Positions 30,376 to 38,297 are shown, numbered from the stretch's first letter. The stretch is DNA of 40,515 nucleotides from CAZBPZ01 sp964493955 (GCA_964493955.1 CAZBPZ010000005.1:1-40515); one strand, 5' to 3'. Numbers and translations are program-made. The notes: a model not told the origin generated them from the letters alone.

Positions 30376-31613
30376 CCCGGCGCACGGTTACCAGGCCGGC
30401 CCGCCGCATCCTGCGGCTCCACCCTAACGTCTTCTTCCTGGGCGTTGTCAGCTTCCTGACCGACGTCTCCAGCGAGATGATATTCACCCTGGTGCCGCTT
30501 TTTCTCACCAATGTCCTGGGGGCAGCCACCACGGTGGTGGGTCTGGTGGGCGGCATCTCGGAGAGCGCCGACGCCCTCTTCCGCATCGGCAGCGGCTGGC
30601 TGTCCGACCGCCTCGGCAAGCGCAAGCTGCTGGCGGTGCTCGGCTACGGCCTCTCCACCCTGGCCAAGCCCTTTATGTACCCGGCATCCAGCTGGGGCAG
30701 CGTGCTGGCGGTACGCTTTACCGACCGCCTCGGCAAGGGGCTGCGCAGCTCCTCGCGGGACGCCCTGATTGCGGACTCGGTCACCGCCTCCGAGCGCGGC
30801 CGTGGCTTCGGGCTGCACCGCGCCATGGACACGGCCGGGGCCGTCCTGGGGCTGGTACTGGCAGCCGTCATCATCTACGCCGTGCAGGGCGGGGGCAACC
30901 AGATTACGCGCGGCACCTACCACTGGCTGGTAATCATCGGCGTTGTCCCGGCGGTACTGGCCGTTATCATCCTGCAGGTGATGGTGCAGGAGCGCCGGCG
31001 GCCGGGCAGGACCGGGGTAGGACGCGCCACGTCACCCGGCAGCCGCCCCTCCACCGGCAGCCTGGGGCTGCGCTTCAAGCTCTACCTGGCGGTGCTGGCC
31101 ATCTTCACCCTGGGCAACTCCAGCGACTTCTTTGTAATCCTGCGGGCGCAGAATGTCCAGGTGCCGCTGGTACAGGTGGTGGCCATGCTGGTGCTGCAGA
31201 ACGTGACCTATGCCCTGGTAGCCCTGCCGATGGGCAACCTGTCCGACCGCATCGGGCGGCGGCGTGTTATCGTCATCGGCTGGACCCTCTACGCCGCCGT
31301 TTACCTGGGCTTTGCCGCCGTCAGTGCCATCTGGCAGATATGGCTGCTCTTTGCCGTCTACGGCCTCTACTACGGCATCGTCGAAGGGGCGGCGCGTGCC
31401 TTCGTGGCGGACCTGGTGCCGGCCGGGCGCCGCGGCACCGCCTACGGCCTCTACCACGGGGTGGTGGGGCTGACACTTTTGCCGGCCAGTGTTATTGCCG
31501 GCTGGCTCTGGAGCACCGCCGGGCCGGCGGCCCCCTTCTACCTGGGGGCCGGGCTGGCCTTCCTGGCAATGCTGGCCCTGCTCGTACTGGTACGCGAACC
31601 GGCCCGGCGCTAG
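30372..31613 (+). CDS. MFS transporter controlled by PadR
   Basis: 413 residues, about 12 membrane segments; begins RRILRLHPNVFFLGVVSFLT followed by DVSSEMIF, with the loop motif GSGWLSDRLGKRKLL and the second-half counterpart GNLSDRIGRRRVIV. Resembles the family of predicted drug or sugar-phosphate-like exporters often found with PadR or alone in Chloroflexi; substrate unknown. TTG 30372 overlaps the padR stop, with GAGGAGG 4 bases upstream. Its TAG stop overlaps the RNase HI stop. Confidence 0.87.
   Translation: MTRRTVTRPARRILRLHPNVFFLGVVSFLTDVSSEMIFTLVPLFLTNVLGAATTVVGLVGGISESADALFRIGSGWLSDRLGKRKLLAVLGYGLSTLAKPFMYPASSWGSVLAVRFTDRLGKGLRSSSRDALIADSVTASERGRGFGLHRAMDTAGAVLGLVLAAVIIYAVQGGGNQITRGTYHWLVIIGVVPAVLAVIILQVMVQERRRPGRTGVGRATSPGSRPSTGSLGLRFKLYLAVLAIFTLGNSSDFFVILRAQNVQVPLVQVVAMLVLQNVTYALVALPMGNLSDRIGRRRVIVIGWTLYAAVYLGFAAVSAIWQIWLLFAVYGLYYGIVEGAARAFVADLVPAGRRGTAYGLYHGVVGLTLLPASVIAGWLWSTAGPAAPFYLGAGLAFLAMLALLVLVREPARR
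31610..31613. other. Shared CTAG of two convergent stop codons
   Basis: MFS TAG (31611-31613, plus) and RNase HI TAG (31610-31612, minus) overlap. Confidence 0.9.
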
Positions 31614-32002
31614 AGGGCCGCATTGGCAAGCCGGTCAGCCTCGGCGTTCTGCTCCCGCGGCACGTGCCGGATGGTAAAGCCGTCCAGCTCCTGCAGGAGG
31701 CCGACCGCCCGCAGGTAGAGCGGCCGCAGGGCGGCCGCCTTCACCCGGTAACGGCCCTGAAGCTGCTTTACCACCAGCTCCGAGTCCAGCCGCACCTCCA
31801 ACCGCTGCGCCCCCAGCGCAATGGCACGCTCCAGGCCGGCAATCAGCGCCAGGTACTCGGCCTGGTTGTTGGTCTTACGGCCCACCACCCGCGAAATGGT
31901 GGCCACGGTACGGCCGGCTTCGTCCTTGAGGACAGCCCCGATGGCAGCATTGCCGGGGTTGCCCCGGGAGGCACCATCGGCATTGAGGACGAGCCTGGTC
32001 AT
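31610..32002 (-). CDS. rnhA: Ribonuclease HI family protein
   Basis: Degrades RNA in RNA-DNA hybrids. From ATG 32002 (GAGGT upstream) it has 130 residues. The DEDD active site is visible: Asp9 in NADGASRGNPG, Glu in NNQAEYLALIAG, Asp in VRLDSELVVKQL, and Asp in NAEADRLANAAL. It lacks the basic handle region of E. coli RNase HI, as in the RnhA-like group of Gram-positives and archaea. It starts 8 bases after the coiled-coil zinc-ribbon gene, a conserved pairing. Confidence 0.9.
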   Translation of the reverse strand: MTRLVLNADGASRGNPGNAAIGAVLKDEAGRTVATISRVVGRKTNNQAEYLALIAGLERAIALGAQRLEVRLDSELVVKQLQGRYRVKAAALRPLYLRAVGLLQELDGFTIRHVPREQNAEADRLANAAL

Positions 32003-32010
32003 GGTGGACC

Positions 32011-32706
32011 TCAGGGCAGGTACAGGATACGGCCGCAGCTGCCGCACCTGACCACGCCCCCACCCCGCACCCGCTGCAGGTCGGTGGTGGGTAATGAAAT
32101 CTGGCAGCCCCGGCAGGTCCCCTGCTCCACCCTGGCCACGGCGGTGCCCCGCCGCGCCCGTAGCTCCTGGTAGGTCGCCAGCAGGCCGGCCTCAATCTGC
32201 GAGGCGGCCGCCTCCCGCCGCCGGAGCAGGGCGGTGTGCTCCTGGCGCAGGCTAGCCAGCTCGGCCGCCAGCTCCGCCTGCCGCTGCTGCCAGGCCGACT
32301 CCAGCCGTTTGAGCTCACCGGTCATGGTAGCGAGGGTGGCGTTAATTTCCTCGGCCCGCTCCATGCACAGCAGCGCCTGCTCCTCGACCGCATCACGCCG
32401 TGCCTTCAGGTCATCGGCCTCGCGCTGCAGGTTGGTGAGCTCCTTGGGGTTACGGACACGACCGCTGAAGAGCGCCTCCTCAACCTCGGCCAGCTTGGCC
32501 GACAGGGTATCGGCGTCCATCTCGGCCGAGCGTTGCTGCCTTTCCAGCCCGGCCCGCTCTTCTTCACGGGCCGCAATCTCCTCGCGCAGTCTTCGCACCT
32601 CCTCGCTCTCGCCGAGCAGGCCTTCCAGGCGCGCCTGCTCGCGCTCGTTGGCAGCAATCTGGAGGTCAATCTCCTGCAACCCGTAGAGCTGCCGGGCGGT
32701 ACTCAT
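32011..32706 (-). CDS. Coiled-coil C4 zinc-ribbon protein (COG1579 type)
   Basis: 231 residues: a long antiparallel coiled coil (about 5-180, Glu/Arg/Leu rich, with GRVRNPKELTNLQREADDLK at the hinge) and a C-terminal zinc ribbon with two CxxC pairs, CRGCQISLP and VVRCGSCGRILYLP. Members are thought to bind nucleic acid, but the role is not established. It is cotranscribed with rnhA. Its 5' end faces the LexA-box promoter 71 bases away, so shared SOS control is conceivable. Confidence 0.88.
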   Translation of the reverse strand: MSTARQLYGLQEIDLQIAANEREQARLEGLLGESEEVRRLREEIAAREEERAGLERQQRSAEMDADTLSAKLAEVEEALFSGRVRNPKELTNLQREADDLKARRDAVEEQALLCMERAEEINATLATMTGELKRLESAWQQRQAELAAELASLRQEHTALLRRREAAASQIEAGLLATYQELRARRGTAVARVEQGTCRGCQISLPTTDLQRVRGGGVVRCGSCGRILYLP

Positions 32707-32776
32707 CTCCCCGCCATTCTACACCGCCGGGGCGGCAGCAGCAACGCCAGGAGACGACATAACCGGCTGGCCTTTG

Positions 32777-32792
32777 TAGAACATCCGTTCTA
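32777..32792. promoter_or_regulatory. LexA (SOS) box
   Basis: TAGAACATCCGTTCTA: the Gram-positive-type core GAACnnnnGTTC, extended to perfect 6-bp arms. Dehalococcoides LexA is reported to bind this type. It lies just before a -10 TAGGAT (32791-32796), the right place to repress the terminase unit. Confidence 0.8.
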
Positions 32793-32826
32793 GGATAGGG
32801 GTAGCCAGGACACCGGGAGAGGACTG

Positions 32827-33018
32827 ATGAGGTTACTAAGACTGGCGATAGAGACGCAGCGATGGGACCTGGCGGCGCACACGCTCGTGCTGGCCAGCGC
32901 CAGCGTTCTCGGCAGCGGAGACAGGGGCAATGCCAACACCAAGGAGAAAAAGCAAGGCCACACCGGCCAGAGGCGGGGCGGCACCAAAGCCCGGGTTCTA
33001 CGCCAGGGTACTGGATGA
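32827..33018 (+). CDS. Small protein, first gene of the LexA-controlled unit
   Basis: 63 residues starting MRLLRLAIETQRWDLAAHTL; GGGAGAGG lies 4 bases upstream of ATG 32827. The first ~30 residues look like a folded amphipathic helix pair; the rest (Gly/Lys/Arg rich) is read through the start of the next gene, overlapping it by 89 bases. I do not recognise the family. Placement between the SOS operator and the terminase genes and a good ribosome site argue for a real gene; the low-complexity tail leaves doubt. Confidence 0.5.
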   Translation: MRLLRLAIETQRWDLAAHTLVLASASVLGSGDRGNANTKEKKQGHTGQRRGGTKARVLRQGTG

Positions 33019-33292
33019 GGCCGAGCGGCTCGACTTCGAGCTGGCGGCCGGTGTCAACGGGATTGACGACGAGATAGCCCTGATGCGGGTGCAGATAAAG
33101 TCGCTCCTGGAACGGGAACCGGAGAACATCCGCCTCATCATGCAGGCCACCAGTACGCTGGCCCGCCTGGTGAAGACCCGCTACAACATCAGCCAGGAGG
33201 ACCGCCAGGGACTCAAGGAGGCGATAGGCAATGTCCTCAAGGAGATTGCCCTCCCGCTCGGCATCGGCATCGGGACGGGCATCATCAAGTGA
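32930..33292 (+). CDS. Terminase-associated protein, possible small subunit
   Basis: 120 residues. A basic, low-complexity N-terminus (PTPRRKSKATPARGGAAPKP), then a helical domain: FYARVLDEAERLDFELAAGV, IDDEIALMRVQIKSLL, and IMQATSTLARLVKTRYNIS (about 24-95), ending in a Gly/Ile-rich tail. A helical protein directly before a large terminase is usually the small, DNA-recognising subunit, but no helix-turn-helix is obvious. The terminase starts inside its last 62 bases. Confidence 0.6.
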   Translation: MPTPRRKSKATPARGGAAPKPGFYARVLDEAERLDFELAAGVNGIDDEIALMRVQIKSLLEREPENIRLIMQATSTLARLVKTRYNISQEDRQGLKEAIGNVLKEIALPLGIGIGTGIIK

Positions 33293-34679
33293 GCCGGCCT
33301 CGCCCCTGGCACGGCGCCGCCTGCGTCCCTACCAGCTCGAGGTCGCCCGGGCGGTGCTCGATAGCGTCTTCGGGCGCCGGGGGCTGACCTTCTCGGTGGA
33401 AATCGCCCGCCAGGGCGGCAAGAACGAGCTCTCCGCCCAGCTCGAGCTGCTCCTCCTCACCCTCCACATGGCCGAGGCCAGGAACCTGGTGAAGTGCTCA
33501 CCCACCTTCAAGCCGCAGACCGTCATCTCCATGATGCGGCTCAAGGAGCGCCTCAACGAGGCTGGCTTTGCCCGGCTCTGGCGCAGCGAGATGGGCTACA
33601 TCATCCGCCTGGGGCAGGCCCGGGCCATCTTCCTCTCGGCCGAAGAATCGGCCAGCGTGGTGGGTAACACCGCCCACCTGCTGCTGGAAATCGACGAGTC
33701 CCAGGACGTGAGCAAGGAGAAGTACTCCAAGGAATTCAAGCCGATGGGCGCCACCACCAACGTCACCACCGTCCACTACGGCACCACCTGGGACGACAGC
33801 ACCCTGCTGGAGGAGGTAAAGCAGCAGAACCTGGAGCTGGAGAGGAAGGACGGCATCCGCCGCCACTTCCGCTACGACTGGCAGGCGGTGGCCCGCTACA
33901 ACCCGGACTACCTGGCCTACGTGGAGGCGGAGCGGCAGCGGCTGGGCGAAGACCACCCCCTCTTCCGCACCCAGTACGCCCTGCTGCCTATCCGGGGTGG
34001 CGGGGGGTTCCTGACGGCCCGGCAGCGTGCCCAGCTGGCGGGCGAGCATGCCCGGCGCCATGCCCCGCAGGCCGGCCGGGCCTACGTGGCCGGAATCGAC
34101 CTGGCCGGCGAGGCGGAGGAAGGCGAGGACGCCGCCCGGCGCGCCACCTGCCCGCGGCAGGACTCGACGGTGCTCACCATCGGCGAGGTTGATTTTGCGA
34201 GGGTGGCCGGGGGCCAGCCGCAGGCGGCGGTGAGGATAGTGGAGCACTACTGGTGGACCGGCCGCCGCCACAGTGACCTCTACCCGCAACTGGTGGACAT
34301 CCTTAAAAACGTCTGGAAGTGCCGGCGGGTGGTGGTGGACGCCACCGGCGTGGGCCAGCCGGTGGCCTCGTTCCTGCGGCAGGCCCTCGGTCCCAGGGTG
34401 GTGCCCTTCACCTTCACGGCACAGTCAAAGTCACGCCTGGGGTTCAACCTGCTGGCGGCGGTGAACTCGGGCCGTTTGAAAATGTACACGGCCGACGGCT
34501 CGCCGGAGTACGCCGAGTTCTGGCGCGAGATGGAGCTGGCCCGCAGCCACTACCGCCCCAACCAGACGATGGCGTTTGAGGTTGACCCGGCCCGCGGCCA
34601 CGACGACTTCCTCATGAGCCTGGCGCTGCTGGTAGAGGCCGCCAGCCGCTACGAGCCGCGCGTGGGGAGGGGGAGGTAA
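33231..34679 (+). CDS. Phage-type terminase large subunit
   Basis: DNA-packaging motor ATPase plus nuclease, 482 residues, apparently intact. ATPase: Walker A-like RQGGKN at 60-65 (GKN endings occur in several phage terminases), Walker B with catalytic acid LLLEIDESQD at 151-159. RNase H-like nuclease: Asp290 in VAGIDLAG, Asp370 in VVVDATGVGQP, and Asp458/Asp459 in GHDDFLMSLALLVEAA. ATG 33231 (AAGGAGG 9 bases upstream) is the only good start, although the first ~28 residues are Ser/Arg rich, unlike the family. No portal, protease, capsid or tail gene follows; homoserine dehydrogenase is next. It lies in a LexA-box unit. Confidence 0.88.
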   Translation: MSSRRLPSRSASASGRASSSEPASPLARRRLRPYQLEVARAVLDSVFGRRGLTFSVEIARQGGKNELSAQLELLLLTLHMAEARNLVKCSPTFKPQTVISMMRLKERLNEAGFARLWRSEMGYIIRLGQARAIFLSAEESASVVGNTAHLLLEIDESQDVSKEKYSKEFKPMGATTNVTTVHYGTTWDDSTLLEEVKQQNLELERKDGIRRHFRYDWQAVARYNPDYLAYVEAERQRLGEDHPLFRTQYALLPIRGGGGFLTARQRAQLAGEHARRHAPQAGRAYVAGIDLAGEAEEGEDAARRATCPRQDSTVLTIGEVDFARVAGGQPQAAVRIVEHYWWTGRRHSDLYPQLVDILKNVWKCRRVVVDATGVGQPVASFLRQALGPRVVPFTFTAQSKSRLGFNLLAAVNSGRLKMYTADGSPEYAEFWREMELARSHYRPNQTMAFEVDPARGHDDFLMSLALLVEAASRYEPRVGRGR

Positions 34680-34692
34680 GTCCCCCCTCCCC
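34664..34692 (+). terminator. Hairpin overlapping the terminase stop
   Basis: GGGGAGGGGG (34664-34673) pairs with CCCCCTCCCC (34683-34692), 9-nt loop containing the TAA stop; CATTT follows. Confidence 0.55.
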
Positions 34693-34741
34693 CATTTCCC
34701 CTCCCCCGTGCTATTATGTGGGCCGGGGGAGGTAGAGTGCC

Positions 34742-36013
34742 ATGTCTGAAGCAGGCAGCAAGCGAGTGGCCGTCATCGGCTTCGGTAACATCGGGGCCGG
34801 GGTGGTGGAAGCGCTCTACGTGAAAGGGGTGCCCGGGGTGAAGCTCGCCCGGGTGGTTGACCTGGACATCACCACGCCCCGCCCGGTAACCGTCCCGCCA
34901 GGCCTGCTCTCCACCGACTGGCAGGCGGCCGTGGCCGACCCGTCGATAGACATCATCGTTGAGCTTATCGGCGGGGTGGAGCCGGCCGCCACCATCGTCA
35001 CCAGCGCCCTCAGGGCCGGCAAGGACGTTGTCACCGCCAACAAGATGATGCTGGCCCACCGCGGCGAGGAAGTCTTCAAGCTGGCCGCGGACACGGGACG
35101 GTGCCTCGGGCTGCGGGCCAGCTTCGTCGGCTGCCACGCCCTCATCCACGAGTTCCAGCCAGCCGGGGGCAGCCCCCGCCGCTTCCGCCGCATCTACGCC
35201 ATCCTCAACGGCACCTCCAACTACATCCTCTCCACCATGACGCGCCAGGGCACCGGCTTCGAGGAGGCCCTGGCCCAGGCACAACAGCAGGGGCTGGCCG
35301 AGCCGGACCCCTCGGACGACGTGGACGGTACCGACACCGCCAACAAGCTGCGCGTCCTGCTCAGCCTCATCACCAGCTCCTACCGCCACGCCGGTGATTT
35401 CCCGGTGGAGGGCATCCGCGCCGTGACCCCGCAGGACATCGGCTATGCCCGCGAGCTCGGCTACACCATCAAGCTGGTGGGCGTCATCGAGCAGGCGGAG
35501 GGGGTCTTCAGCCTGGCGGTGCACCCCGCCCTCGTGCCGGAGAACTCGCTGCTCGGCTCGCTGCGGGGGGCCTACAACGGCACCGAGGTCGAGACCGAGA
35601 CCGGCGTGGTCTCCGGGCTGGTGGCGCCGGGGGCAGGCGTCCTCCCCACCACCGAGGCCATCGTCAAGGACCTGGTGGATATTGCCGCCGGTCACCGCCT
35701 GCCGGCACCAGACTCGGCCACCCCGGTACAGATAGGCAATACCGAGGACGCCTACCGGCGCTACTACCTGCGTTTCAGCGTGCTGGACCAGGCGGGGGTG
35801 CTGGCACGCATCGGCGATATCTTCTGGAAGTACGATATCAGCATCGCCGCGGTCATTCAGAAGGAAGCCGTCAGCCGGGACTTCGTGCCGCTGGTGATGA
35901 CCACCCACCACGCCCGCGAAGGTAACGTCCAGGAAGCTGTCAGGCTGGTGGACCGGCTGGAGGTGGTGCGGGCCGCCACCCGCATCATCCGCATCCTGGA
36001 CGCCGGCGCCTAG
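34742..36013 (+). CDS. hom: Homoserine dehydrogenase
   Basis: NAD(P)H-dependent reduction of aspartate semialdehyde to homoserine, for threonine and methionine synthesis. The 423 residues: nucleotide-binding VAVIGFGNIGAGVVEAL at 9-25, DVVTANKMMLAHRG, NGTSNYILSTM, the catalytic region GLAEPDPSDDVDGTDTANKL, and a C-terminal ACT domain (FSVLDQAGVLARIGDIFWKY onward), the likely threonine feedback site. GGGGGAGGT precedes the ATG. A TATTAT at 34712-34717 may be its -10; no clear -35. The TAG stop overlaps the convergent surface-protein stop. Confidence 0.96.
   Translation: MSEAGSKRVAVIGFGNIGAGVVEALYVKGVPGVKLARVVDLDITTPRPVTVPPGLLSTDWQAAVADPSIDIIVELIGGVEPAATIVTSALRAGKDVVTANKMMLAHRGEEVFKLAADTGRCLGLRASFVGCHALIHEFQPAGGSPRRFRRIYAILNGTSNYILSTMTRQGTGFEEALAQAQQQGLAEPDPSDDVDGTDTANKLRVLLSLITSSYRHAGDFPVEGIRAVTPQDIGYARELGYTIKLVGVIEQAEGVFSLAVHPALVPENSLLGSLRGAYNGTEVETETGVVSGLVAPGAGVLPTTEAIVKDLVDIAAGHRLPAPDSATPVQIGNTEDAYRRYYLRFSVLDQAGVLARIGDIFWKYDISIAAVIQKEAVSRDFVPLVMTTHHAREGNVQEAVRLVDRLEVVRAATRIIRILDAGA
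36010..36013. other. Shared CTAG of two convergent stop codons
   Basis: hom TAG (36011-36013, plus) and the surface protein TAG (36010-36012, minus) overlap. Confidence 0.9.
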
Positions 36014-37584
36014 GTATCGCTCGGGTCCCAGTAGTTACGCATGTAGCGCGTTTCCCGCGTCAGCCGGAATACCAGAAAGGCCACGATAAGCACGCCGGCG
36101 GCCGCCAGCACCCAGATTGCCCAGAGCGGCAGAATTGAAGACCGCAGGACGCTGAAGGTACCCACCGCCGACCACTGGCTGGTATTTCCCGCCCCGTCCA
36201 CCGCCTGCACCCGCCAGTAGTACACCTCGCCACGCCGGTTCGGCCTGAGGTCCTCCTCGCGTGGCACGCTGTAGCCCGGAAACGACAGCCCGGCCTTCTC
36301 CAGCACGATGTCCTGAAATGCCTCGTCGCGGGCTATCTGGAGGTTGTAGGTAACCGGCTGGCTGGCATCGGTCACCCCCGCCCAGGAAAAGCTCAGCGGC
36401 GACTTCAGCTCCGCCCCCTCTTCGGGCAGCACCAGCGGCGGCGTCACCGGCGGGACGGACTCCACCGTGAAGAGCCTCTCCACCAGCCTGACCCCGTCGC
36501 TCAGCCTGATGGTGTGGTCACCGTGGAGGCTGACCGGCACGTGGAACGATGTCTCAAACGCCCCGCTCCCGTCCGCCGTGACGGTGGCCACCGTCGTGGC
36601 ATCATAGCTTATGGTCACCTCGCCGTAAGGCTCAAAACCGGTGGCTGATACCGTTACCTCGTCCCCCACCGCCCCGGTCACCGGCGAGACCTCCGCCCCC
36701 GGGACAAGCCTGAAGGTGAGCCGGATGCCGTTACCCATGGCGTCCATCACCCGGAAGTCATACTCACCCGAGGCCAGGTTGGGCACAACGAGCTCCGCCT
36801 CAAAGCTACCCATCTCGTCGCTGGTGGCCGTGCCCACCCGCCTGGTATCCAGCAGAAGAGTTACCCGGCTTGCCCCGGCAAAACCTCCCCCACGCACAAG
36901 CACACTCGTCCCGGCCGGGGCCTCTTCCGGCTCAATTTCGGCCGTCGCCAGCACGGACAGTGGCGCCAGCGCCACGTGACCGTAGCCGTCCTCAGCAATG
37001 ACCTGGCGCTGCCCCCCGGGGACAGGCTGGACCACAAACTCGTAGCGGAACTGGCCGGTGGCATCCGCCTCGGCCGTCCCCAGCTTGAGACGGCTCGAAT
37101 CGTAGCCCAGGTAGAAAGACATTATCTTGCCGGCGTGAAAACCGCTGCCGGTGGCCGTGACAACCTCGCCGACAGCCGCTACCTCCAGCTCCAGCGTAAT
37201 GCTCGGGGCCGGGACGGTAAAAATCACCTGGGCCAGGATGGCCCCGATGTCGCTGCGCACCGTGATAGCCACCTGCCCGGGAGGAGCGTCGTCGGGCACA
37301 TCCAGGCCCACCTCAAACCGCCCGGTGATGGGTACCGTCACCGGGCTGCCGGCAATTTCCTGCACCCCGAAGAAGATGCTCAGGCTATCGCCGCGGTACG
37401 AATCAAAGTTACTGCCGCTGAGTGTGACCCGCGTCCCCGGCCCCCCGATGGAGGGTGAGACCGCAATCAGTGGCGCCGCCCGCGCCACCCCTGCCGGGAA
37501 GACCAGCGCCACCGCCACCAGGGCCGCCAGTCCGGCCAGCCGCCACCGGCAAAACTTCGGACCAACCTTTGCCCGGCCTTCCAT
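36010..37584 (-). CDS. Membrane-anchored multi-domain (IPT/TIG-like) surface protein
   Basis: 524 residues from ATG 37584. Signal peptide RWRLAGLAALVAVALVFPAG ending ARA at about 36; then four to five Ig-like repeats of the pattern SPSIGGPGTRVTLSGSNF, VGEVVTATGSGFHAGK, APAGTSVLVRGGGFAG, GAVGDEVTVSATGFEPYGEV (IPT/TIG type); then a fibronectin-III-like module (PLVLPEEGAELKSPLSFSWA; YYWRVQAVDGAGNTSQWS); a C-terminal membrane helix WAIWVLAAAGVLIVAFLVF and a short basic tail. It is probably displayed outside the cell. ATG 37584 is chosen because the promoter -10 lies 10 bases before it, making the ATG at 37611 impossible for that transcript. Confidence 0.8.
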   Translation of the reverse strand: MEGRAKVGPKFCRWRLAGLAALVAVALVFPAGVARAAPLIAVSPSIGGPGTRVTLSGSNFDSYRGDSLSIFFGVQEIAGSPVTVPITGRFEVGLDVPDDAPPGQVAITVRSDIGAILAQVIFTVPAPSITLELEVAAVGEVVTATGSGFHAGKIMSFYLGYDSSRLKLGTAEADATGQFRYEFVVQPVPGGQRQVIAEDGYGHVALAPLSVLATAEIEPEEAPAGTSVLVRGGGFAGASRVTLLLDTRRVGTATSDEMGSFEAELVVPNLASGEYDFRVMDAMGNGIRLTFRLVPGAEVSPVTGAVGDEVTVSATGFEPYGEVTISYDATTVATVTADGSGAFETSFHVPVSLHGDHTIRLSDGVRLVERLFTVESVPPVTPPLVLPEEGAELKSPLSFSWAGVTDASQPVTYNLQIARDEAFQDIVLEKAGLSFPGYSVPREEDLRPNRRGEVYYWRVQAVDGAGNTSQWSAVGTFSVLRSSILPLWAIWVLAAAGVLIVAFLVFRLTRETRYMRNYWDPSDT

Positions 37585-37593
37585 GCTGGAGCT

Positions 37594-37622
37594 ATGGTAT
37601 GCCTTACCCATTATGTTGTCAA
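37594..37622 (-). promoter_or_regulatory. Promoter of the surface protein gene (leaderless)
   Basis: Minus strand: perfect -35 TTGACA (37622-37617), 17-nt spacer, -10 TACCAT (37599-37594). The start near 37587 is about 3 bases before ATG 37584; no Shine-Dalgarno is present. Confidence 0.75.
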
Positions 37623-37644
37623 ACCCGTTACCACCGGCCCGGCT

Positions 37645-37673
37645 TTGACTGCCTACACTGTTTCGTGTAAAAT
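37645..37673 (+). promoter_or_regulatory. Promoter of the XRE regulator gene (leaderless)
   Basis: -35 TTGACT (37645-37650), 17-nt spacer, -10 TAAAAT (37668-37673). Predicted start at about 37680, the A of the ATG. Confidence 0.8.
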
Positions 37674-37679
37674 CAGCCC

Positions 37680-37919
37680 ATGGTTGATTCCACCATACAG
37701 CGTCATGAGTGGGACAGCGCCCGCATCCGCGCCCTGCGCTCCCACCTCGGCCTGACACAGCGCGAGATGGCCCGGCGGCTGGGCACCCGCCAGCAGACCA
37801 TCAGCGAGTGGGAAAAGGGCATTTACCGGCCCCGCGGGGCGTCATCCACCCTGCTGACCCTGGTGGCCGAAAGCGCCCGCTTCCGGTACGAACCGGGCGC
37901 TCAGGAGAAAGACAGCTGA
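37680..37919 (+). CDS. XRE-type HTH regulator
   Basis: 79 residues, a single Cro/CI helix-turn-helix: RIRALRSHLGLTQREMARRL (15-34) and GTRQQTISEWEKGIYRPRGA (35-54), followed by a short helix. No effector domain. No Shine-Dalgarno; the promoter places the transcript start on the ATG, so it is read as a leaderless message. It is divergent from the surface protein gene with 95 bases between start codons, so it may control both. Confidence 0.88.
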   Translation: MVDSTIQRHEWDSARIRALRSHLGLTQREMARRLGTRQQTISEWEKGIYRPRGASSTLLTLVAESARFRYEPGAQEKDS

Positions 37920-38003
37920 GCCGGCCACAGGCCAGCCGCCGCGCCCGTCACGGCGTCCCGCCCCGGGCTGTGAGTGCCGGCTGCCGGCCGGGAGGCTAGG
38001 CCA

Positions 38004-38297
38004 ATGAACATTGGTGTCTGCAAGCTGAACCTCCGCCTGCCCGAGAACTCGTCCCTCAAGGGCAAGCGGCGCACCCTCAAGTCCATCACCAGCCGCGTGG
38101 TCGGCCGGTTCAACGTGGCGGTGGCCGAAGTGGAGAACGGGGAGCGGTGGCAGCTGGCTACCATCGGCATCTGCTGTATCAGCAACAGCGGCCGCCACGC
38201 CAACGAGATACTGTCCCGCGTGGTGGACTTCATCGTGGCCAACCCGGCCGACGCCGAGGTGCTGGACTACAGCATTGAGATTATCCCCGTCTCCTGA
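38004..38297 (+). CDS. DUF503 (YlxP-like) family protein
   Basis: 97 residues: MNIGVCKLNLRLPENSSLKG, KRRTLKSITSRVVGRFNVAV, then ENGERWQLATIGICCISNS, the typical pattern of DUF503 (ferredoxin-like fold; in Firmicutes next to rbfA). Function is not established. ATG 38004 follows GGGAGG by 8 bases and is preferred over the upstream ATG 37974. It precedes the helicase by 13 bases. Confidence 0.88.
   Translation: MNIGVCKLNLRLPENSSLKGKRRTLKSITSRVVGRFNVAVAEVENGERWQLATIGICCISNSGRHANEILSRVVDFIVANPADAEVLDYSIEIIPVS

Noticed and set aside
33408..33425. Terminase ATPase inactivated because Walker A ends in GKN and not GKT/S.
   Set aside because: RQxGKN-type loops occur in several phage terminase families, and the Walker B and nuclease residues are all present.
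34664..34735. G-rich/C-rich stretch as G-quadruplex or repeat element before hom.
   Set aside because: The runs pair into a simple hairpin over the terminase stop and the rest is the hom Shine-Dalgarno; a terminator explains it better.
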